Origin: AWTP1-9 sp035703165
Lineage (GTDB): Bacteria; Bacteroidota; Bacteroidia; Chitinophagales; Chitinophagaceae
DNA length: 64,000 nucleotides
Reading direction: 5' to 3'
Assembly: GCA_035703165.1 (NCBI GenBank)
Contig: DASSYR010000046.1
Span: 1 to 64,000 of the forward strand
Positions 53,449 to 62,037 of this stretch are shown here, one piece after another (the stretch's first letter is position 1; each line of letters starts with the position of its first letter). The notes below the pieces were generated by a model. That model searched no databases. It saw only the letters and a program-made list of their open reading frames with translations, and was not told the DNA's origin. The translations under genes and the position numbers were made by a program.

Positions 53449-53898
53449 TTATTTCGCTTTTCTGAAGGAAGAATGTGTCTGCACAATTTTCCAGCCTTCT
53501 TTTGATTTTCTTAATACCGAGGTAGCCACTCCCTGACTTTTTATTTCTTTGCCATCTTTAGCAAGAATGATGGTATAGATATAAGTCTCCGTTGAGAAGG
53601 CGTATTCACCTGTTACAGTCACATCAACCTTATAGTCGCTAAAGGTGAAGGACTTAAAATCTTTTAATTCAGGCCCAAGATGATGCTCCAGGTAATGACC
53701 AATTGTGCCTTCATCTTTTGCCTGCTCAAATACTTTGGAATCTTTTACAAAGAGATTCACTACACCTGTGGTGTCTAATTTTTCAATGGCTTTTTTGTAA
53801 TTGTTCAATACATTCTTTACCGCTTCTTTGTCGTTTGTTTGTGCAAAGGCTGCTATAGCAGGTGAAAGCAGCAGGAACATCATTATTAACTTTCGCAT
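53449..53898 (-). CDS. NTF2-like (SnoaL/DUF4440) secreted protein
   Basis: 149 residues with a signal peptide (MMFLLLSPAIAAFAQ). The alternating helix and strand pattern (VKNVLNNYKKAIEKLD, VNLFVKDSKVFEQAKDEG, KEGWKIVQTHSS) matches the NTF2 fold. No catalytic residue is obvious. Role within the copper-type operon is unknown; it could be a small ligand-binding or chaperone protein. Confidence 0.8.
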   Translation of the reverse strand: MRKLIMMFLLLSPAIAAFAQTNDKEAVKNVLNNYKKAIEKLDTTGVVNLFVKDSKVFEQAKDEGTIGHYLEHHLGPELKDFKSFTFSDYKVDVTVTGEYAFSTETYIYTIILAKDGKEIKSQGVATSVLRKSKEGWKIVQTHSSFRKAK

Positions 53899-53913
53899 GT
53901 TTGTTTATTTTAA

Positions 53914-55584
53914 TTATTGATTTAAATACATCATTTTCATCTGATACACATTAGCAGTAACTATCCGTTCACCGTCTTCAGTGCCTTTGGCAATAACAGT
54001 GAACTTGTCATTGCTTTGCCCCTTTACTACGAAGCTGATACTAAACTGTTCAGCCTTATCTTTTATAAAAATCGCTGGCTTGCCATTCACATCTGTAATT
54101 GCTTCATTGGGTATTACAACTTGTCGTATAACATTACTTCCTGTCATCCGCACATTTACATTTTCACCAATTTTAAACTGGCCTTTTGGATTAATGATTT
54201 CAAATACTACTTTTTGAGATTGATTGCCGCTGTTAACAGATTGAGCAGTGCTAATCATTTTTAATTTATACGTCAGTGTATCTGTATTTGAAATTGTGGT
54301 AAACCCTGTGGCAGACTTTAATTTTTCTGCGTCTGTTGTAAATACCTGTGCTTCTACAAACACCTGGTCAAGGTTGGTTATTTCAAACAAGGTTTCTCCG
54401 CTGTTTACTACAGCGCCAATAGCATAATTAAAAGTGCCTACAACTCCACTGACAGGAGAAGTAAGTGTTATCGCTTTTGTACTTCCCGTATTCTTTCCGG
54501 TATTTGCATCAAAGAGTGCTTTATTTTTCTTAGCACTTTCATACCTGGCTTTTGCTTCAGTAATATCTTTTTTCGCTGCAATGTCCTCTATAGCCAGCAG
54601 TCTTTCATATTGTGCTTTGGCAGCTTCATACTCTGCATTTACACTATTGCTTTGAGAGATGATACTGATTTGTGTTCCGGCATCTACCTGTTGTTCTATT
54701 ACAGCTACCACTTGTCCTTTACCAACCCGTTGGCCGGGGGCTACTCTTAAGGAAACAATTTTGCCAGCCTGTGGTGATTGAATTACTGCCCTTCCCTGTG
54801 GTGCGGCAGTAACTGTTCCTAACAAAACTGATGTTTCATTAAAATCACCTGTACCTATTTTTTGTGTTTGAATATTAAAAAGGAACTGTGTTTCTTTTTC
54901 AACTATAAATGTTTTGGAAGAACCACCACCTTTTGCACCAGCTTCATCATGGCCATCATGTGCTGACACCGGATTATATGTAGCAGTTGGTAAGAGGCAA
55001 AAAAGAACAATTGCCCCCGTAATCATTTTCCTGCTGCGGCTTTTGTTTACAAAGAACATAATGAGTAAACCAATCAGCAAACCCATCAATCCAAAAAACC
55101 AATTGCTGCTGTACCAATGAGCATGAGAGCTGTTTTCAGTTGTTGCTGTTGCAGCCAGTTCTTTTCCTGCTTCAATATTATTTAACTGGATTAAGTCAAT
55201 ACCTGCATAGCTATTGATGTTTAGTACAAGGTTGTATGCTTTCTTTTCCGGAAAAATAACTTTCAATTCAAACACTCCCTTATCAATCCGCACAACGGTA
55301 ATTTTTATGTTGGGATTACCAGCCACTGTTATTTCCAGCTTGGCACTGTCAATGGGTTTGTTTGTATTGTATTCGCTTAAATACAAGCGAAGTGATGTTT
55401 CCTTACCCGGTACTATCGGGCTGTACTTTAGCAACACTTCATAGATTTCTGAAGCAGCCTCAGAGGAGAAATAACTTGCAGGTGATATACTTGTTTTTTT
55501 AGCATCACCGTGGTCTTCACCTTCATGTGCAAATGCCATTACCGGTAATAGCCCTAATAAAAATTGAATGATTAATCGTTTCAT
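53914..55584 (-). CDS. RND adaptor (CusB-like) with N-terminal extra domain
   Basis: 556 residues, longer than the usual ~400. A signal peptide (FLLGLLPVMAFAHE) leads to a His/Asp-rich start and a ~130-residue beta-rich domain, then two adjacent hydrophobic segments (GLMGLLIGLLIMFF and TGAIVLFCLLPTAT) and HDGHDEAG, before the true adaptor from ~225. The adaptor has lipoyl halves (SPQAGKIVSLRVAPGQRV and LTSPVSGVVGTFNYAIGAVV) and a helical hairpin. It joins the CusC-like channel gene upstream by a 4-base overlap. Confidence 0.82.
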   Translation of the reverse strand: MKRLIIQFLLGLLPVMAFAHEGEDHGDAKKTSISPASYFSSEAASEIYEVLLKYSPIVPGKETSLRLYLSEYNTNKPIDSAKLEITVAGNPNIKITVVRIDKGVFELKVIFPEKKAYNLVLNINSYAGIDLIQLNNIEAGKELAATATTENSSHAHWYSSNWFFGLMGLLIGLLIMFFVNKSRSRKMITGAIVLFCLLPTATYNPVSAHDGHDEAGAKGGGSSKTFIVEKETQFLFNIQTQKIGTGDFNETSVLLGTVTAAPQGRAVIQSPQAGKIVSLRVAPGQRVGKGQVVAVIEQQVDAGTQISIISQSNSVNAEYEAAKAQYERLLAIEDIAAKKDITEAKARYESAKKNKALFDANTGKNTGSTKAITLTSPVSGVVGTFNYAIGAVVNSGETLFEITNLDQVFVEAQVFTTDAEKLKSATGFTTISNTDTLTYKLKMISTAQSVNSGNQSQKVVFEIINPKGQFKIGENVNVRMTGSNVIRQVVIPNEAITDVNGKPAIFIKDKAEQFSISFVVKGQSNDKFTVIAKGTEDGERIVTANVYQMKMMYLNQ

Positions 55585-56771
55585 AACTGACCCATTAAAT
55601 ATTTGTGATTGATAACACTGAGATTATAATTTCTTACTGCTTCCAGGTATTTCTGGTAAACGGTGTATGCGTCATTGCTGTTTCTTAATAAACTGATATA
55701 ATCAATTTCACCACTTATAAAAAAGCGTTGTGAAGTAGTAATAACTTCCTGTGCTTTTCTTAAACCTGTTTGCTGATAATACTGAACAGACTGCCAGTTA
55801 GTTTGCATTTCACTGCTTGCATTAATAGCCTGTGCAGATAATTCCTGCTGTAAGCCCTGTTGTTTGCTTTGAATAACCTGCTGCTCCGTTTTGGCAGCAT
55901 TAATATTGCTTTTATACTGGCCGAACCATAATGGAATTGTTACACCAAGCCTAAAACGGTTAAACCATTTCGTATCCCTTTCCCCCTGGTTGAAATAGCC
56001 AAAAGCCAAACCGGGCAAAGCCTTGCTTTTTTGTAATGAAATATTTTGTTTGGCAACATTCTCCTGTTGCTGTAGTAACTGTACAGCGGGATTGGAAAGT
56101 AACGCTGTGGAATCCGGTGCAAGGGAGAACAGTGTTTGGGAAAGTGTAACAGCCAACGGTTCCACCGAAATAGAATCTTTGATACCTGTGAACCACTGCA
56201 ACTGAGCCTTTAAAGATTTGGCTCTTGTAAGCGACTGCTGGTATTGATTATGAATTTCTCCATACTGCGTTTCAGCAAATGTTTGTTGCAGGTAATCAAT
56301 TTGCCCGGCTTTAAACTGGCGGATGGCTGAAAGCTTTATCTTTTCATATAAGGTATCCTGGATATACAGTTGCTTCATAAACGAATCAGCATACTGTATT
56401 TCTAAGTATAAAACTTTAACCCTGTATTTTAATTCTGCTTCTGTTAACAGCTTTTCTTTTTGCGCCACACCAATTTGCTGTTTTTGCAAACGGTATTGGT
56501 TGCTATAAACCGTTGGGAATTCAAATGACTGGGTGATACTCCCTGTATAAAACTTGCCTGTAGGACTTTCCAAAAAGAAATCAGGATTAGGCAGGTTGAT
56601 AACTGATTTTAATAACTGCTGCTGCTGTTTTACTTGCAGTGATGAGGCCTGAATATTCTTATTATTAGCTAATGCTTTGGCCACAGCTTCATTTTCTGTA
56701 AGTACCTGCTGTGCCGCTGCTGGTAAACTGATAATTGCTGTAAGAAAAACTATGATACTGTATCTGAACAT
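55581..56771 (-). CDS. TolC-family outer-membrane efflux channel (CusC-like)
   Basis: 396 residues with a signal peptide (IISLPAAAQQ). Two long coiled-coil repeats are visible, e.g. ANNKNIQASSLQVKQQQQLL and LQELSAQAINASSEMQ, with the proline after each tip. No lipobox Cys. It provides the outer-membrane exit for the tripartite metal pump built with the adaptor overlapping its end and the RND gene at 48254. Confidence 0.88.
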   Translation of the reverse strand: MFRYSIIVFLTAIISLPAAAQQVLTENEAVAKALANNKNIQASSLQVKQQQQLLKSVINLPNPDFFLESPTGKFYTGSITQSFEFPTVYSNQYRLQKQQIGVAQKEKLLTEAELKYRVKVLYLEIQYADSFMKQLYIQDTLYEKIKLSAIRQFKAGQIDYLQQTFAETQYGEIHNQYQQSLTRAKSLKAQLQWFTGIKDSISVEPLAVTLSQTLFSLAPDSTALLSNPAVQLLQQQENVAKQNISLQKSKALPGLAFGYFNQGERDTKWFNRFRLGVTIPLWFGQYKSNINAAKTEQQVIQSKQQGLQQELSAQAINASSEMQTNWQSVQYYQQTGLRKAQEVITTSQRFFISGEIDYISLLRNSNDAYTVYQKYLEAVRNYNLSVINHKYLMGQL

Positions 56772-56861
56772 AAAAATTGATTACGGTAAAACAAATAGCC
56801 CCAAATTGCGAAATGCAAAAAGAAGTTGGATGAAGCGAAAGCTTCACCTGTTTTACTATAA

Positions 56862-57386
56862 TCAAATCTGGAAACGTTGAATCGCTATGCGTATATCAGG
56901 CGGCGGGGGGTAATAAAAACGGGCCTTGTAGTTGACAGGAAAATCTTTGATAGCCGTTGAGAAATCAATATAAAAATAAGTGCTCAGGATTGCAATAAAC
57001 ACAGGTACATTGATACCGGTATTTACAGTAACATTTTTATCTAAATTTTGAAACTCCTGCACTTCATTAGTACAACATCCACCATCTTCTTTTGTAAGTA
57101 AGTTGATGCCATCAACAGGAATTTGTTTTGCTGGCTCACTGTCATGTTGATGTTTCATACCATCTTCATGAACATGAGTAGTTACTTCTGATGCTTCTTT
57201 TTCATGAACATGCTTTTTACCATCTTCATGTACATGCACTTTTGCAGGCTCTTCTGTTTCGTTATGATGAGGGGAATTGAAACCTATATCTGCACCTATA
57301 GCACAGGCAAATCCTACCGCTGTATTTGAAGCAAATACAACCAGCAGAAACAGTGCTTTCAGTTTTATGGATAAATTCCGGTTCAT
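56862..57386 (-). CDS. His-rich small exported protein heading the cus-like operon
   Basis: 174 residues. After a signal-like start, residues ~40-90 contain repeats such as KVHVHEDGKKHVHEKEA and HEDGMKHQHDSE, which are strong Zn/Cu/Ni binding sites. A GGCC pair follows, then a hydrophobic segment and the proline-rich PPPPDIRIAIQRF tail seen in Bacteroidota proteins. Probably a periplasmic metal buffer. It is the first gene of the CusCBA-like operon, behind a palindromic promoter region. Confidence 0.65.
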   Translation of the reverse strand: MNRNLSIKLKALFLLVVFASNTAVGFACAIGADIGFNSPHHNETEEPAKVHVHEDGKKHVHEKEASEVTTHVHEDGMKHQHDSEPAKQIPVDGINLLTKEDGGCCTNEVQEFQNLDKNVTVNTGINVPVFIAILSTYFYIDFSTAIKDFPVNYKARFYYPPPPDIRIAIQRFQI

Positions 57387-57438
57387 TAATATTCGTAAAA
57401 ATAAGGCTATTTTATTGAAAAGTAACGCCTTAACGTGG

Positions 57439-57498
57439 CAAAGATATGGTAGAATGGTTCAACGAATTTGTAAAATTATAGACAATTTTTACAAAATT
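57439..57498 (-). promoter_or_regulatory. Promoter and palindrome before the cus-like operon
   Basis: TATCTTTG (minus strand, 57439-57446) is an exact -7 box about 50 bases before the start codon. Just upstream, TTTGTAAAA (57467-57475) is inverted as TTTTACAAA (57487-57495) within an AATTTGTAAAATT...AATTTTTACAAAATT array. There is no -33 consensus, so an activator may be needed. No copper regulator gene is in the window. Confidence 0.45.
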
Positions 57499-57611
57499 TT
57501 GGGATCATTCCTGATTTTAAACCTTATTTCGTCCATTGAAAATGTATCAGTTACATAAACCACACCGGCCTCCGCATCATGCATATTCACATTTTTGAAC
57601 TGGTGAGGCAT
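57489..57611 (-). other. Possible 40-codon ORF or gene remnant
   Basis: ATG at 57609-57611 opens a frame reading MPHQFKNVNMHDAEAGVVY and ending in MDEIRFKIRNDPKIL, with protein-like composition. Its upstream frame extends only 6 codons before a stop. It may be a small gene or the 3' fragment of one. Nothing else is seen in 57387-57710 except the promoter/palindrome. Confidence 0.25.
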
Positions 57612-57710
57612 GTATCTTTCAAACAGGTTTTAAGTTTCAATATACCCCTAAATCAATGCTACAGTTAAAAACCATAATAGGTTACCTACAGCTACATATT
57701 TTCATACAGC

Positions 57711-57926
57711 CTACATTTTTTCCGCAGCCTTCGCAATCTTCTCCATAATGTGATGGCTTTCTCCAAACTTACAAAGTGCATCACAATGGCTGCGTAAGTC
57801 AGAAAACAGGATGTATTTAATTACTACATTGTTTTGTTTAATTGCAGGACGGGAAAGTTGAAGGCATACGTCCTTCTCTCTTTTATAAAGAGACACTGTA
57901 TTGCAGTATGTAAATCTTCCTCCCAT
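57711..57926 (-). CDS. Small unknown protein
   Basis: 71 residues (MGGRFTYCNTVSLYKREKD start), soluble, with three Cys and a charged C-terminal helix (IMEKIAKAAEKM). I do not recognise it. It starts 23 bases after the glutamine amidotransferase gene in the same direction, and its frame is protein-like, so it is probably real. No function can be given. Confidence 0.45.
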   Translation of the reverse strand: MGGRFTYCNTVSLYKREKDVCLQLSRPAIKQNNVVIKYILFSDLRSHCDALCKFGESHHIMEKIAKAAEKM

Positions 57927-57949
57927 TTTTTAATTTATTTCCTTCAGAT

Positions 57950-58663
57950 TTAAATTGTCTTTCTAATCCCATTCAAAAAATAGTCCCGGATATTTTTTGA
58001 AAAACCGCTTTGTTTATTTTTCATTCTTTCGGGATGCCATTGGAGCAATAATAGCAGGTTTTTGCTTCTATCATCTTTAATTTCCATCCCCTCTATAATC
58101 CCTTTTTTTGCCACTGCATTTACACATAATCCCTTACCAATTCTATCAACACTTTGATGGTGTGCTGAAAATACTTCTCCCTTTTTAGTGTGTACAATAT
58201 GGCTGAGGAGAGTATTTTTCTTTACTGTGATTTCATGTACACAAGGCTTTCCTGCTTTTGTCAAATGTTCATAAGTCTGAAAACGCAAAGGAATATCGGG
58301 TATTAAAGTACCTCCAAAATAAACATTCGCAATTTGTAATCCCCTGCAAATACCCAGTAGCGGTTTTTGCTGTTGCAATGTTTTACGAATGACCTCCAGT
58401 TCAAACTCATCTCTTCGCCAAGCCACATTCTTAGGGTTTAGCAATTTGTAGTATTCGGGCTTACCATAAAAAAGAGGGTGCACATCCTGCCCGCCGGCTA
58501 ACAGCATCCCATCAAATCTGCCTGACTCTAATGTGACATAATCCCTGTTTGAAATTCTTAAAACATCTATGTCAGGGTCATTTCCCTTAATCCAATTTGC
58601 ATAAATATCCCAATGACATTTTCTACAATGTGCCGTAATGCCAATAATCATCTTCCTTTTCAT
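57950..58663 (-). CDS. Class I glutamine amidotransferase, PuuD-like
   Basis: 237 residues. Catalytic Cys in LGICRGLQIANVYFGG (nucleophile elbow), His and Glu in LQWHPE near the end, and the LLAGGQDVHPLFYG segment typical of gamma-glutamyl-GABA hydrolases (peptidase C26). It hydrolyses a gamma-glutamyl bond. It follows the 2-hydroxyacid dehydrogenase gene by 104 bases. A role in thiol/glutathione-like or polyamine turnover is conceivable. Confidence 0.82.
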   Translation of the reverse strand: MKRKMIIGITAHCRKCHWDIYANWIKGNDPDIDVLRISNRDYVTLESGRFDGMLLAGGQDVHPLFYGKPEYYKLLNPKNVAWRRDEFELEVIRKTLQQQKPLLGICRGLQIANVYFGGTLIPDIPLRFQTYEHLTKAGKPCVHEITVKKNTLLSHIVHTKKGEVFSAHHQSVDRIGKGLCVNAVAKKGIIEGMEIKDDRSKNLLLLLQWHPERMKNKQSGFSKNIRDYFLNGIRKTI

Positions 58664-58767
58664 TTTATTACTTTACAATATCTATTGAGGCGGAATGCTT
58701 ACCTTCTTTCCGAAAAAACTGCAGATCCGGAAGCCAATGGTCATGATGTTTACCAGGCCATCAAAAT

Positions 58768-59760
58768 CTACGGCTTCACCTCATTTTTATTTTCTGTTCC
58801 GATTTCAAAACAATCAAGATTTCCCACAGTTGTTTCTGCAATGTTGTGCAATGCAGTATCTGTTAAAAAAGCCTGATGACTTGTGATGAGCACATTTGAA
58901 AATGTCATTAATCTTGCTATAATATCGTCCTGCAAAATGTCGCTGGAATGGTCTTCAAAAAACAAACCTCTTTCTTCTTCATACACATCAAGCCCCAGGT
59001 AGCCAATCTGACCGGATTTTAAAGAAGCGATAACATCTTTTGTATTCACTAATGCCCCACGACTGGTATTAATCATCATTACACCCTTTTTCATTTTTGC
59101 AATTCTGTCCCTGTTAATGATGTAGCGGGTTTGTTCGGTCAATGGTGCATGCAATGTGATAATGTCTGATTGACTACATAAGTTATCAATGCCGGTATAG
59201 ACCACTCCATATTTACTTGCCCAATCATTGTCAGGCATTATATCATAGGCCATTATTCTGCATCCGAAACCATGAAGTATCTCCGCAACAATTCTTCCTA
59301 TTTTCCCAGTTCCGATAATGCCGGCAGTTTTACCATGCATATCAAAACCAGTCAGGCCATTCAAAGAAAAATTTAAATCACGGATCCGGTTATGAGCTAA
59401 TACCAATTTTCGGTTCAATGCAAGCATTAGTGCAATCGTGTGTTCAGCTACGGCATAAGGCGAATACTCAGGCACTCGGGCCGCTCTCATGCCCAATTCA
59501 TAGGCAGCCTTGATATCTACATGATTAAAACCTGCAGAGCGAAGAACCAGATATCTAATTCCTATAGCCGATATTTTTTTTAAAACATCTTTTGAGCCAT
59601 CATCATTCACAAAAATGCAAACGGCATTACATGCTTCGGCCAAACCAGCAGTAGTTAACGAAAGTTGTGGTTCAAGCAATATTAATTCATGTTTACCTTT
59701 TGCCGCACGGAGCAAAAAATCTTTCTCAAATTTATGTGTGCTGAAAACTGCTACTTTCAT
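58768..59760 (-). CDS. D-2-hydroxyacid dehydrogenase (D-lactate dehydrogenase-like)
   Basis: About 330 residues from the ATG at 59758-59760. The NAD-binding GIIGTGKIGRIVAEILHGFG motif, substrate Arg in NTSRGALVN and catalytic Glu/His in the EEERGLFFEDHSS and TSHQAFLTD segments fit LdhA-type enzymes that reduce pyruvate to D-lactate. No membrane or signal sequence. It lies after a PfkB kinase gene in a co-directional row. Confidence 0.88.
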   Translation of the reverse strand: MKVAVFSTHKFEKDFLLRAAKGKHELILLEPQLSLTTAGLAEACNAVCIFVNDDGSKDVLKKISAIGIRYLVLRSAGFNHVDIKAAYELGMRAARVPEYSPYAVAEHTIALMLALNRKLVLAHNRIRDLNFSLNGLTGFDMHGKTAGIIGTGKIGRIVAEILHGFGCRIMAYDIMPDNDWASKYGVVYTGIDNLCSQSDIITLHAPLTEQTRYIINRDRIAKMKKGVMMINTSRGALVNTKDVIASLKSGQIGYLGLDVYEEERGLFFEDHSSDILQDDIIARLMTFSNVLITSHQAFLTDTALHNIAETTVGNLDCFEIGTENKNEVKP

Positions 59761-59784
59761 AATATGCAATTCTATTTTATATAA

Positions 59785-60732
59785 TTATGCTGCTGCAAAA
59801 GAAATACTGTGCTGATTAATCCACTGGTATAATCTATAGACATCTTCCTTTTTAAATAACTGTGTGCCGGAATTCATCGTTGCTGCGGTGCCACATGCCA
59901 CTCCGAAGCGAACCATTTCCAATAGAGGTTTTCCCTTTTCCAGCATCCAGGCCATACCGCCTACCATGCTATCACCTGCACCAACGGTACTTAACTTTTT
60001 TACTGTCGGGGCGGGAATTTTCTCATGCATATCTTTTGTTACAAGCATTGCCCCTGCAGGCCCCATTGAAACCACCATCACCTCACAATGACCATTTCTT
60101 ATAACATGTTTTGCCGCTTCATCAACTTCACTCATTTGGAGATAATCCTTATTTACCAGGCTGCATAATTCCGAAAGGTTAGGTTTCAAAAGATAAACAC
60201 CTTCTTGTGCAGCAAGGTGTAATGGTTTGCCGGAAGTATCAACAATCAATTTTATTCCCCGCTTCTTTGCTATAACCGCAAGGCGTGCAAAAATATCATC
60301 TGGTGCTCCGGGCGGCAGGCTTCCACTGGCTATAATAATGGAGGGAAGTGGGTTTAATGCAGTGATAGTTGATAAGCAAGAATCAATTTCTGCGCTGCTT
60401 AAGTTGCCGCCTGGCATTACAAAGCGATACTGTGCATTTGTTGATAATTCTGTTGCGGTAAAACTTTCCCTTGTTTCATTTTCAACCGGAATACTTTTGA
60501 AAGGAATTTTGTTTTCAAAAAGAATTCCCTCAAGCAGTTTTCCATTCGCTCCACCAGAAGGAAACATTGCAAGACTTTCTCCGCCCAATTTTTCAATGGC
60601 CTTGCTGACATTGATACCACCTCCACCGGCTTCTACCAGCAAATCGGAACACCGGAGTTTTTTTTCTGGAATCAATTTATCCAAAGTGGTGCTTTTATCT
60701 ACAGCGGGGTTGATGGTTATTGTGACAATCAT
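59785..60732 (-). CDS. PfkB-family sugar kinase (1-phosphofructokinase/PfkB-like)
   Basis: 315 residues. The N-terminal sugar-binding region is GGGGINVSKAIEKLGGES, and the C-terminal ATP/anion-hole signature is TVGAGDSMVGG with the catalytic Asp. Length and VTITINPAVDKST opening match the 1-phosphofructokinase/tagatose-6-phosphate kinase group. With the lactate dehydrogenase it suggests a fermentation or stress-metabolism unit. Its stop is 24 bases before the dehydrogenase start. Confidence 0.88.
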   Translation of the reverse strand: MIVTITINPAVDKSTTLDKLIPEKKLRCSDLLVEAGGGGINVSKAIEKLGGESLAMFPSGGANGKLLEGILFENKIPFKSIPVENETRESFTATELSTNAQYRFVMPGGNLSSAEIDSCLSTITALNPLPSIIIASGSLPPGAPDDIFARLAVIAKKRGIKLIVDTSGKPLHLAAQEGVYLLKPNLSELCSLVNKDYLQMSEVDEAAKHVIRNGHCEVMVVSMGPAGAMLVTKDMHEKIPAPTVKKLSTVGAGDSMVGGMAWMLEKGKPLLEMVRFGVACGTAATMNSGTQLFKKEDVYRLYQWINQHSISFAAA

Positions 60733-60765
60733 AAAATACTTATTACTGTAATTAAGAAAAGATGA

Positions 60766-62034
60766 TTACATATTGTGACCTTCCATAGGATTAGCTCCCT
60801 TCTTAAATTTATATTCGCTTTGCAGCAAGTAGGCTCCTTTAACTACTACAATATCTCCCTGTTTCAGTCCTGATTTGATTTCAATTCTGCCTTCTGCTTC
60901 CAAGCCTGTTTCTACCATTTTGCTTACAAATGAATTTTGCCCTGATTTTACCCATACAGTTGCACCCAATGCGTCACGCAAAACAGCATCCAGGGGCAAT
61001 GTTAGTGTACTGCGTTGACTACCTTTAATAATAACATAGGCAGGCATTCCGGGCTTTAATTGCTGAGATGTATTGGGTATAGCAACCCGTATCAAATTAA
61101 TTCTTGTATCAGGATTGATTTCCGGATTTAAGTATTCAATCCGGCCGGTAAATTCTTTGCCTGGCATATCGGGAATCTGAACAATGGCCGTTCCGCTCTT
61201 GTCCAGTTCAGCCAATTGCGAAGTATATACCTGTGCCTCTGCCCATAGGGTAGATAAATCGGCGAGTCGCATAATCGTTCCACCTTCCATTGTGTAATCA
61301 CCTTCTTTAATATCCAATGTGGTAATAAATCCTGAAACAGGACTGTAAAATGAGGTGAGTGGGTTTATTTTTCTGCTTTTTGAAAGCTCATCAATTTGTA
61401 CTTCTGTGAGGCCCCAAAGCAGTAATTTATTTTTTGCACTTTGAATTAGTTCATTGTAATCTATCAATGAATTATTAAGAGTTTGCTGTTGTTGCAAGGC
61501 CAACAGGTATTCCTGTTTGGCTGTATTTAGTTCTTCACTATAAATATCAAAGAGCTTTTCGCCTTTATGTACATAATCACCGAGGTTTTTAAAATATAGC
61601 GTTTCAATTCTGCCCGGCACCCTTGAACTTACAGAATTGGATTTGTATAAATCAAAATTTAATGTAGCGGTCAGATACATTTTGTCACCGATACTGCCTG
61701 TACTGATTGTATCTAACTGGATATTGCCCAGTTTTATTTGATTTTCACTTAGCTGTATCTCATGTGGATTCCCGCTCTTGCTTTTACGCACCTGCGTCAG
61801 TTCCATTTTACAAATGGGGCACTTACCTGGTTTGTATTCCACCACCTGTGGGTCCATTGAACAAGTGTAATAAATATCCGGGTCTTTAGATACTTCTGAT
61901 TTGCTTTTGCAGGAGTTAACTAATAATCCTAAAACAACAACTGCCAATAGATAAACAACAAACTGCGTAATGACTTCTTTCCACTGCAGGGGGATTGAAT
62001 TATTGAAGCTGGCCGTATAAATATCTTTCTTCAT
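60766..62034 (-). CDS. RND adaptor (CusB-like) with one heavy-metal-binding domain
   Basis: 422 residues. A membrane anchor (VVYLLAVVVLGLLVNSC) is followed by an HMBD (YYTCSMDPQVVEYKPGKCPI plus CKMEL). Then lipoyl halves (SSRVPGRIETLYFKNLGDYV and FYSPVSGFITTLDIKEGDY) flank a helical hairpin. It should load metal from the periplasm onto an RND pump. It starts 3 bases after the previous adaptor gene. No pump gene is adjacent in the window. Confidence 0.88.
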   Translation of the reverse strand: MKKDIYTASFNNSIPLQWKEVITQFVVYLLAVVVLGLLVNSCKSKSEVSKDPDIYYTCSMDPQVVEYKPGKCPICKMELTQVRKSKSGNPHEIQLSENQIKLGNIQLDTISTGSIGDKMYLTATLNFDLYKSNSVSSRVPGRIETLYFKNLGDYVHKGEKLFDIYSEELNTAKQEYLLALQQQQTLNNSLIDYNELIQSAKNKLLLWGLTEVQIDELSKSRKINPLTSFYSPVSGFITTLDIKEGDYTMEGGTIMRLADLSTLWAEAQVYTSQLAELDKSGTAIVQIPDMPGKEFTGRIEYLNPEINPDTRINLIRVAIPNTSQQLKPGMPAYVIIKGSQRSTLTLPLDAVLRDALGATVWVKSGQNSFVSKMVETGLEAEGRIEIKSGLKQGDIVVVKGAYLLQSEYKFKKGANPMEGHNM

Positions 62035-62037
62035 AAT

